Assembly: GCA_032249175.1 (NCBI GenBank)
Contig: JAVVGK010000050.1
Location: 1 to 9,897, forward strand
Direction: 5' to 3'
DNA: 9,897 bases
Source of the DNA: DSFT01 sp032249175
GTDB taxonomy: Bacteria; Hydrothermota; Hydrothermia; LBFQ01; DSFT01
Within the stretch, counting starts at the first letter, position 1. Each line of letters starts with the position of its first letter. This document shows, in pieces, positions 1-5,182 of the stretch. The position numbers and the translations under genes were made by a program. The notes beneath the pieces are model-generated. The model made no database searches, was not told where the DNA came from, and was given only the letters and a program-made list of their open reading frames with translations.

Positions 1-46
1 TCTAAAACTATTTATTTTTCTTTATTTTGCCCACCTACCTTATAAA

Positions 47-61
47 TAAGCCTTCGGCTTA
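47..61. other. Hairpin in repeat unit 1
   Basis: TAAGCC-TTC-GGCTTA gives a perfect 6-bp stem with a three-base loop. Equivalent hairpins occur at 238-252 (one pair lost), 3403-3419 (stem base pair swapped but still paired) and 3580-3594. On the minus strand it lies beyond the 3' end of truB, but the following ATTTAT is a poor U-tract, so a terminator role is only possible. Confidence 0.6.
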
Positions 62-237
62 AAAAATACCCATTTTTATGCCTGGGGGGCTTTAAATAAA
101 TAATTTCCTAAAATTTTCATAACTTATTGATTATCAATCATTTAACACTATTTATTGGGCAAAGCAACTATAAACTACATTTTCCAATAATTCTAAAACT
201 ATTTATTTTTCTTTATTTTGCCCACATACCCTATAAA

Positions 238-252
238 TAAGCCTTCCGCTTA
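238..252. other. Hairpin in repeat unit 2, downstream of truB
   Basis: TAAGC-CTTCC-GCTTA forms a 5-bp stem. It is the weakened form of the hairpin at 47-61, because one G to C change breaks the innermost pair. It lies about 62-76 bases past the truB stop on the truB strand and could help end that transcript. The flanking sequence has only a short ATTTAT run, so I do not call it a terminator. Confidence 0.4.
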
Positions 253-313
253 AAACTTTGTCCCCTTAAATTCCTCCATAAAATCTAATAATTTCATTAA
301 AGTCTTTGCTATG

Positions 314-1150
314 CTAAATCAAAACTTTTAATGGTTTTAATAAATTATTTTCAATTTTTCCAATTCCCAAAAAATGGCTATCACAATAAATTCTATAAAT
401 TCCATCTTTATATTTATATATTGTTATTTGTCCATTTTTAAATTTTCTACAATCAAGAATTTCAATTTTTTCAATAAAATCAAGAGCAGTATCAATTTGA
501 ATAAGTTTAAATTCTCTATCATCTATATTATGAGCATTTTCTAATTTGAAATTGCCAATTGCTATTCTTTTTAACTCTAATAAATATCCAAATGTTCCAA
601 TTCTATTAGCCAAATCCCTTGCGAAACTTCTAACATAAAATCCAGAGCTAACTTTAAGATAAAAAACTGCTTCATTGTTAGCTTCATCAATGCTTTCAAT
701 TTTCAAATCATATATACTTACAAGCTTTGGTTTTAATTCAAATTCCTTACCTTCTCTTGCTAATTCATAGGCTCTACTTCCATCAACTTTTTTGGCGGAG
801 AACTTTGGTGGAATTTGCTCATAGCTTCTTGGAAAATCATCAACAGCCATTTGAAGAACATTTTCATTCAATTTAAAATTATTATCACAATTTATAATTT
901 TACCATCTATATCAAGTGTATCCGTTTCAATACCAAACTTAATTTTGGCAATATATTCTTTTGGTAAATTCATTAAAAATTCAATAAATTTTGTTGCTCT
1001 GTTTATTCCAATAATCAATAATCCTTCTGCAAATGGATCTAATGTTCCGGAATGACCTATTTTTTTAACATTAAATAATTTTTTCAAAACTCTTATAACA
1101 TCATAAGATGTCCAATTTTTTGGTTTGTTTATGAGGATAAAACCATCCAT
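314..1150 (-). CDS. truB: tRNA pseudouridine(55) synthase TruB
   Basis: TruB isomerises U55 to pseudouridine in the T-loop of tRNAs in the cytoplasm. The 278-residue protein has the family's N-terminal start MDGFILINKP, the catalytic block GHSGTLDPFAEGLL around residues 32-45 with catalytic Asp38, the KFSAKKVDGSRAYELAREG segment (117-134) and the SSGFYVRS motif (168-175) followed by the RDLANRIG helix. The C-terminal 50 residues look like the small TruB C-terminal domain. Length and motif order are normal, and the ATG at 1150 matches the usual family start. Its promoter core is the palindrome TTTAAAATTTTAAA shared with the divergent tRNA; the predicted leader is about ten bases with a weak AAGG. 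The nrnA-like gene lies upstream on the same strand, beyond the tRNA and ATPase genes. The gene ends in repeat cluster 1. Confidence 0.97.
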   Translation of the reverse strand: MDGFILINKPKNWTSYDVIRVLKKLFNVKKIGHSGTLDPFAEGLLIIGINRATKFIEFLMNLPKEYIAKIKFGIETDTLDIDGKIINCDNNFKLNENVLQMAVDDFPRSYEQIPPKFSAKKVDGSRAYELAREGKEFELKPKLVSIYDLKIESIDEANNEAVFYLKVSSGFYVRSFARDLANRIGTFGYLLELKRIAIGNFKLENAHNIDDREFKLIQIDTALDFIEKIEILDCRKFKNGQITIYKYKDGIYRIYCDSHFLGIGKIENNLLKPLKVLI

Positions 1151-1154
1151 GACC

Positions 1155-1174
1155 TTATGCTTTAAAATTTTAAA
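1155..1174. promoter_or_regulatory. Divergent promoter for truB and tRNA-Gly
   Basis: The core TTTAAAATTTTAAA (1161-1174) is a perfect 14-bp palindrome, so it presents a TAAAAT -10 hexamer on both strands. On the plus strand TAAAAT (1163-1168) follows ATGCTT, and a start about seven bases on (near 1175) leaves a 4-base leader before the tRNA. On the minus strand TAAAAT (1172-1167) predicts a start near 1160, ten bases before the truB ATG. No convincing -35 is visible on either side. The longer string ATGCTTTAAAATTT recurs at 6564-6577 and 9710-9723. Confidence 0.7.
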
Positions 1175-1178
1175 CCTT

Positions 1179-1251
1179 GCGAGCGTAGCTCAATTGGTAG
1201 AGCGCCAGCCTTCCAAGCTGGGGGTTGCGGGTTCGAGTCCCGTCGCTCGCT
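1179..1251 (+). tRNA. tRNA-Gly (anticodon UCC)
   Basis: A complete 73-base cloverleaf folds by eye. The acceptor stem GCGAGCG (1179-1185) pairs with CGCTCGC (1244-1250). The D-arm is GCTC/GAGC. The anticodon stem CCAGC/GCTGG encloses loop CTTCCAA, giving anticodon TCC (1212-1214), which reads GGA and GGG-type glycine codons. The T-arm has loop TTCGAGT (1232-1238). The discriminator is U (1251), usual for bacterial tRNA-Gly. CCA is not encoded, so it must be added after transcription. The next coding sequence begins only 8 bases downstream, implying co-transcription. Confidence 0.97.
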
Positions 1252-1259
1252 CTTAATAT

Positions 1260-2402
1260 TTGAAAATTCTCAATTTAGTAAAAAATTTAAAAATTGAGCA
1301 GTTTGATTTAGCAAAATCTATAACTGAAATCCCTGATATTGTAATAGCTCCTAAGGATCATAAAAAACTATATGAATTATCCTTAAATTATCCAACTATT
1401 ACAATTGGTAAAGCGGATTTCAAATCAGTAGATTGGTCATTTGAAAATGAAAATGAAATTCAAAATTTCTTAAATGATTATTCAAAGAAAACAATAAGGC
1501 AAAGGATTTCTGATTTTTACAATAAGTTTTACAATCTAAATAATTTAAAACCAGCAAATGTTAAATTTGTTTGCTATTATGGTCAAACGATGGAGATTTA
1601 TAAACAACTTGAAATTTTATTAAAAAGTTCCTATAATCCTTGGATATTGATATATGGTCAAAGAGGTGTTGGTAAATTAACAATTATTAGTTCAATTCTT
1701 GAAAATGCTATTGATTATTTTGAAATTGAGGAAAAGCAAGCGGGATTTAAAACCGATTCAAAAAGAAATGAAAAGTCAGTTATTATACTAAATATAGATT
1801 TATTTGAAAATGAATATGACTTAAACTTTGCCATAAATGAAATTTATAAACGTGGTCAAAGAATAATTTTTATCACAGACAAAATAACACCTCCTCAAAA
1901 TTTACTAACAATTCCCTCAATTTACATTCCTTCAATAAGTGAAAGAAATAATAAAGAAAAATTGCTAATTTTAGAACACTTTTTAAGAAGGTTTTCAGAT
2001 CAATTTATTGAAATTGAAGAGAATTTTTATAAAGCATTTTTAACTTATCCTTGGTTTGGAAATTTCAGTGAGATTGAGAATGCTATAAGATATGCCTTAT
2101 CCTTAGATAACAAAATTCTAAAATTTGAAAATCTACCAAAACATATAACCGATCAATTTGATGAAAATTACAACTTGAAAATTGCTGACTATTATTCAAA
2201 ACTTATGGTTCTTAATTTTAAAAATGTGGATTACGAGCAATTGAAATTTTTAATTGGAAACGGATTTGCCTCTATTATTCAATTTCTATATGAGTTAGTA
2301 AATGAGGATTTAAATCAACTTTTAGAGATTTTAAAAGTAAGTAAAAAATCTGATATTGATGAAATTAAGAGTTTTTTAGGTATTCTTTCAAATCAGAAAT
2401 AA
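1260..2402 (+). CDS. Divergent NtrC-like AAA+ ATPase domain protein
   Basis: This 380-residue protein resembles the AAA+ domain of sigma-54 activators (bacterial enhancer-binding proteins) but is heavily altered. Residues 109-150 follow the family pattern of a GxxxAMQ-like helix then Walker A, here GQRGVGKLT (133-141). Residues 221-248 match the 'lpPLReR..DI..L..hFl' region as IYIPSISERN...LEHFLRRFS. Residues 265-275 read WFGNFSEIENA where the family has WPGNVRELENA, and a DLPxxI-like NLPKHI follows at 291-296. The GAFTGA loop that contacts sigma-54 and a clear Walker B acidic pair are absent. The spacing from Walker A to the sensor region is about 90 residues, shorter than in NtrC-type proteins. 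The first 100 residues and the last 80 match nothing I recognise, and no clear Fis-type HTH is visible. The TTG at 1260 is the first start after an in-frame stop, with no SD. Probably a regulatory or structural descendant, not a sigma-54 activator. Confidence 0.7.
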   Translation: MKILNLVKNLKIEQFDLAKSITEIPDIVIAPKDHKKLYELSLNYPTITIGKADFKSVDWSFENENEIQNFLNDYSKKTIRQRISDFYNKFYNLNNLKPANVKFVCYYGQTMEIYKQLEILLKSSYNPWILIYGQRGVGKLTIISSILENAIDYFEIEEKQAGFKTDSKRNEKSVIILNIDLFENEYDLNFAINEIYKRGQRIIFITDKITPPQNLLTIPSIYIPSISERNNKEKLLILEHFLRRFSDQFIEIEENFYKAFLTYPWFGNFSEIENAIRYALSLDNKILKFENLPKHITDQFDENYNLKIADYYSKLMVLNFKNVDYEQLKFLIGNGFASIIQFLYELVNEDLNQLLEILKVSKKSDIDEIKSFLGILSNQK

Positions 2403-3306
2403 CTTCTTCTATAACCTGCTTCTCTGTTCCAAGTTTCTCAAAGGCAGAAGCATTTTCATGACCTCCGCCACCATAATTTGAAGCAAATTTTTGAACATTT
2501 ATTCCTTTTTTACTTCTTAAATTTATTTTCCATTTATTATTTTCTATTTCTTCAAACTTTAAAGCAACTTTTACACCCTTTATTGAAAGCGGATAATCAA
2601 CAATTCCAAAGTTTTCATATTTTTTAGCACCACATTCATCATAAAAATGTTTCCTTATTATAACATAAGCAATTTCACCATCTTGCTTTAATGTTTCAAG
2701 AGCTTTTCTAATTAAGCAAAACCTATTTATTGAATTATTTCTTGAATATCTTTCTGAAAATTTAGATAAATCATAACCTTTATTTGCTAAATATAAAGCT
2801 GCCTCAAATGCTAATTTTAAATTTGAATATGAAAAACTACCTGTATCGCCAACAAGTCCTATGAAAATACACTCCGCTATATCTTCATCAAAATAACTTT
2901 CATTATAGTTTCTTATAAGCTCTAATATAAGATATGTTGTTGAAGGAGCTTCAACTTTAACATAATCAAACTCGCTATAATTTTCATCTGAAAGATGATG
3001 GTCAATTTTCAATATATTTGCTTTACTATTAAATTCATTAAAGCCTGTTCTTTTAAGGTTGGGTGTATCTATTAGAACATATAAATTAGCATTTTCAAAT
3101 CTATTAACAATAATTTCATCAAATCCTTTTAAATAATTTAAGTTTTCAGGTGGTTCATCCTTTGAAACAATTTTAATATCACTTTTAAAATTTTTCATAA
3201 ATTTATATAATGCTAATGCACTACCAATACAATCAGGGTCAGGATTCTTATGAACTAATAAAACAATTTTACCATCAAATTTTAAAAGATATTCTATTGT
3301 TTTCAT
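2365..3306 (-). CDS. nrnA: DHH-family phosphoesterase, NrnA-like (oligoribonuclease / pAp phosphatase)
   Basis: NrnA-type enzymes degrade very short RNA oligonucleotides and dephosphorylate pAp in the cytoplasm. The 313-residue length is typical. All DHH-superfamily motifs are present: HKNPDPDCIGSALAL (19-33) with the first metal ligands His19, Asp23 and Asp25; VLIDT (77-81) with Asp80; DHH at 102-104; GLVGDTGSF (150-158) with Asp154; and the DHHA1 substrate motif GGGGHENAS (279-287). I choose NrnA over other DHH enzymes because of the length and because nrnA next to truB on one strand is a common bacterial order. Here truB lies downstream, past an oppositely oriented tRNA and ATPase gene. 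The ATG at 3306 follows a TAAAAT element by ten bases, so the predicted leader is only about four bases, without SD. The 3' end overlaps the convergent ATPase gene by 38 bp. Confidence 0.9.
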   Translation of the reverse strand: MKTIEYLLKFDGKIVLLVHKNPDPDCIGSALALYKFMKNFKSDIKIVSKDEPPENLNYLKGFDEIIVNRFENANLYVLIDTPNLKRTGFNEFNSKANILKIDHHLSDENYSEFDYVKVEAPSTTYLILELIRNYNESYFDEDIAECIFIGLVGDTGSFSYSNLKLAFEAALYLANKGYDLSKFSERYSRNNSINRFCLIRKALETLKQDGEIAYVIIRKHFYDECGAKKYENFGIVDYPLSIKGVKVALKFEEIENNKWKINLRSKKGINVQKFASNYGGGGHENASAFEKLGTEKQVIEEVISDLKEYLKNS

Positions 3307-3316
3307 AAAGTTTGAA

Positions 3317-3327
3317 ATTTTAATGCC
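3317..3327 (-). promoter_or_regulatory. Promoter core of the nrnA-like gene
   Basis: On the minus strand GGCATTAAAAT ends at 3317, with -10 TAAAAT at 3322-3317. Standard spacing puts the RNA start near 3310, four bases before ATG at 3306. No Shine-Dalgarno sequence lies in between. A TTGGACA sequence contributed by the end of repeat cluster 2 lies upstream, but too far for a normal -35. Confidence 0.5.
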
Positions 3328-3402
3328 TTAATCAATTATTACTTGCCTTGTCCAATAATTCTGAAATTACGATTATTACTTTATTTTCCCACCCACCCAA
3401 AA

Positions 3403-3419
3403 ATAAGGCTTCGCCTTAT
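3403..3419. other. Hairpin with compensated stem in repeat cluster 2
   Basis: ATAAGGC-TTC-GCCTTAT forms a perfect 7-bp stem. The corresponding copy at 47-61 has GCC/GGC where this one has GGC/GCC, so both sides of the stem changed together while the TTC loop stayed. Confidence 0.7.
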
Positions 3420-3440
3420 AAATACCCCATCTTTTGCTCT

Positions 3441-3457
3441 GGGGGGCTTTGCCCCCC
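3441..3457. other. Strong GC hairpin in repeat cluster 2
   Basis: GGGGGGC-TTT-GCCCCCC is a perfect 7-bp all-GC stem in otherwise AT-rich DNA. The cluster 1 copy keeps the left arm TGGGGGGCTTT (83-93) but has lost the right arm, and its shortened unit keeps only a right-arm-like CTTTGTCCCC. The hairpin may slow or end transcription, but no run of T follows on either strand. Confidence 0.6.
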
Positions 3458-3579
3458 TTAAATTCCCCCCACAAAACAATAATTCCTTAGAATTTTCATA
3501 ACTTATTGATTATTAACCACTTAACACTATTTATTGGACAAATCATTATTACTTTATTTTTTCCCACCCACCCTGAAAT

Positions 3580-3594
3580 TAAGCCTATGGCTTA
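3580..3594. other. Hairpin in the shortened unit of repeat cluster 2
   Basis: TAAGCC-TAT-GGCTTA is a perfect 6-bp stem. Compared with the other copies the loop has changed from TTC to TAT while the stem remains paired. Confidence 0.6.
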
Positions 3595-3700
3595 TAAACT
3601 TAGCCTCCCTATAATAATATCCCCATAAATTCAATATTTAACAAATCATATTAAAATGTGGTTGTATAATAATTTTAAAATTACTTTGTTTCAGTATATT

Positions 3701-3728
3701 TTGCCTATTCATCTTTTCTCTTTATAAT
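3701..3728 (+). promoter_or_regulatory. Promoter of the acyltransferase gene
   Basis: TTGCCT (3701-3706), a 16-base spacer and TATAAT (3723-3728) make a good sigma-70-type promoter. The expected RNA start near 3735 leaves about 14 bases before ATG at 3749, with no SD in them. Unlike the other promoters here it lacks the CTTTAAAATTT core. Confidence 0.55.
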
Positions 3729-3748
3729 CTTTAACATTTTCTATTTAT

Positions 3749-4324
3749 ATGAACATTAAAACATATTATCCGAAATTTCTTGTTGATTTCGTTCTTGAAA
3801 TTCAATTGAAAATGCTTGGAAAGTTAATTTTATTGAACATTCCAAATTTTAGCAACTACAAAGACAAAAAAATTATCATTTATTCCAATCACTTTTACAT
3901 TTATGATGTTCATATCTTAAATCGTTTAAGAAAAACAATTTTTAAAGATAGAAAAATGATTATTTGGATGGAAGAATATGATAAATATCCATTTTTTTCA
4001 AAATTTGCACTAACTCTACCATTTAAAGAAAAACATATTAGAACTGCTTCCATTATTAAGACAATTAGACTTCTTAATGAATTTCCAAATAAATTTTATT
4101 TCTTTATTTTTCCTGAGGGAAAGCTTCACGATGAAAACGATGGGATTCTTGACTTTAATGTAAAAATTTATAATTTTTTAAAAAGAATTGAGCCTTATTA
4201 TGCTCTTCCTATGGTTATTAAAATTAAAAATAGAAAAATTATAGTAAATTTCGGTAATTTTGAATTGAATACATTAAGCAAGGAAAAGTTAGTAAGTCTC
4301 TTAAATTCTACTTTTATCTCATAG
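3749..4324 (+). CDS. Small PlsC-like 1-acylglycerol-3-phosphate acyltransferase family protein
   Basis: The protein belongs to the glycerolipid acyltransferase superfamily, which transfers fatty acyl groups to lysophosphatidate or related acceptors at the membrane. It has the catalytic NHx4D motif NHFYIYD (47-53, His48 and Asp53) preceded by IIIYS, and the substrate-binding FPEG motif at 121-124 in FIFPEGKLHDEND. A basic, hydrophobic N-terminus probably associates with the membrane face. At 191 residues it is shorter than typical PlsC (about 240), chiefly at the C-terminus, where only a short LPMVIKI strand and NFGNF segment follow. The exact acceptor is unknown; PlsC, an ornithine-lipid or a lipid A-type acyltransferase are all possible. 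It is a single-gene transcript that stops 7 bp from the convergent flippase-like gene, another membrane protein. The start is ATG at 3749. Confidence 0.8.
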   Translation: MNIKTYYPKFLVDFVLEIQLKMLGKLILLNIPNFSNYKDKKIIIYSNHFYIYDVHILNRLRKTIFKDRKMIIWMEEYDKYPFFSKFALTLPFKEKHIRTASIIKTIRLLNEFPNKFYFFIFPEGKLHDENDGILDFNVKIYNFLKRIEPYYALPMVIKIKNRKIIVNFGNFELNTLSKEKLVSLLNSTFIS

Positions 4325-4331
4325 CAGAACT

Positions 4332-5182
4332 TTATTTATTTGGGCTATCCAATTTATACAAAATGTAAGCTATTAGTGAAAGAAACAATTCAATAATCAA
4401 ATTAAATAATCTAAAAAGAACACTCATTTTATTTGAAAAATCTAAATCAAAAAACTTCAATAGCATAAATGTCATAACTCCTTCTCTTACGCCAATCCCT
4501 GCTGGTGATATTAGTGATAATATTCCTATGTTATAAGCAATTGGAAAAATTAAAATTGTAAAAAATAAATTTATGGATTTTGAAAATGACAAGATGAAAA
4601 AGAACAAAGAAAGACCTACAAGAATCCACAAAATTATGAACATAAAGAAAATTTTGAAAAACACAAGTAAATTCAATTTTATTTCATACTTTAAAGATAA
4701 AAAATGTAAAACTATTGGAAGAACAATAAATGAAATCAAGAATGTAAAGGAAAGTAAGTAATTTTTTACTTCTAAAAAATAAAAACATAATGTTGGAATT
4801 GCTGAAAAAATTAAGAAAAATTGGTTTAAAATTGCCCCTTTTGTAATTTTTTTTAAATCTAAATTTAAGGTCTTTGAAAATGCCAAAAGCAGTGTAAATG
4901 TCCAAAATCTTCCGGGCAAATATCTTCCAAGAATTGAAATGAATGAAATATAAAAAGCTCTTTTAAACGATAATTCAAGTGAAAAAAAATGATATATAAA
5001 TTTAACAATATAAATTGAAAATAGATTAAATGCTAAAAAAAAATTGCTGATAAAAGAAGATAGAACTTATTTGAAAATTTCAAAATTTCTTTAATTTTTT
5101 CAATATCTTTAAAAGCGAAATACACCATAAAGATAAATAGAAGAATTGAAAAAATTGAAAGGAAACTTTTTAAAAATTTCAT
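4332..5182 (-). pseudogene. Flippase-like (UPF0104/TIGR00374) membrane protein, frameshifted at a 9-base homopolymer
   Basis: Family members are polytopic inner-membrane proteins related to the transmembrane part of lysylphosphatidylglycerol synthases and are suspected to move lipids or glycans. The start ATG (5182-5180) overlaps the serS stop as ATGA, implying translational coupling. Frame 0 encodes 49 residues (hydrophobic helix about 5-24, then KDIEKIKEIL) and meets TAG (5035-5033) directly after nine T on the coding strand (A at 5035-5043). Shifting -1, or having one more T, restores a continuous 283-residue protein with the signature GRYLPGRFWTF (about 86-96) and SPAGIGVREG (about 226-235), plus several hydrophobic segments. 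The rest has no stops and keeps the family pattern, so the gene seems maintained. A miscalled homopolymer, transcriptional slippage, -1 frameshifting at T TTT TTT, or recent inactivation would all fit. The family assignment is firm in motif terms; the substrate is unknown. Confidence 0.75.

Larger units (their letters stand above)
1..313. repeat. Intergenic repeat cluster 1 (one long unit plus one shortened unit)
   Basis: No gene is visible downstream of truB here. Bases 1-60 and 192-251 match without gaps at 57 of 60 positions (period 191). Each copy contains a pyrimidine-rich block ending in CCCACCTACC or CCCACATACCC and then a small hairpin. The first unit continues through TGGGGGGCTTT (83-93) and a block at 112-163 that matches 3491-3542 at 48 of 52 positions, ending in TTATTGGGCAA. 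The second unit begins TTTTCCAATAATTCT (180-194). After its hairpin it jumps to a CTTTGTCCCC tail, as if the middle were deleted. The same long-plus-short design recurs at 3348-3640. This is an interspersed, non-coding repeat family. Whether it is a miniature mobile element or an RNA or DNA-binding element cannot be told from this window. The left end lies outside it. Confidence 0.85.
3348..3640. repeat. Intergenic repeat cluster 2 (long unit plus shortened unit)
   Basis: This fills most of the 442-bp gap between the nrnA-like gene and the acyltransferase gene. The long unit begins TTGTCCAATAA (3348-3358) and ends with its exact inverse TTATTGGACAA (3531-3541), giving an element of about 194 bp with 11-bp inverted ends. 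Inside are CCCACCCACCC, a hairpin at 3403-3419, a GC-rich hairpin at 3441-3457, and the conserved block 3491-3542 (48 of 52 positions shared with 112-163). A shorter unit follows immediately: ATTATTACTTTATTTT at 3545 repeats that at 3372 (period 173), with another CCCACCCACCC, a hairpin at 3580-3594 and a CCTCCC tail. The order and the shortening match cluster 1. From 3641 to 3700 I see only AT-rich sequence. Confidence 0.85.

Noticed and set aside
1..313. CRISPR array
   Set aside because: The repeats are long (about 190 bp period), only two units per cluster, and the sequence between them is itself repeated; no cas genes are present.
1179..1251. tRNA-Gly as an integration site for a genomic island
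   Set aside because: No integrase and no second copy of the tRNA 3' end is visible in the window.
4573..4761. Plus-strand open frame of 62 codons
   Set aside because: It lies antisense inside the conserved flippase-like gene, has no SD or promoter, and its Lys- and Asn-rich sequence is what AT-rich DNA gives by chance.
4684..4905. Minus-strand open frame of 73 codons
   Set aside because: It is a second frame of the flippase-like gene, whose real frame carries the family motifs across this stretch.
4332..4919. Complete gene starting with TTG at 4919
   Set aside because: That TTG encodes the Leu of the conserved LPGRFW motif; the family pattern continues upstream (GRY) to the frameshift and then to the ATG overlapping serS.
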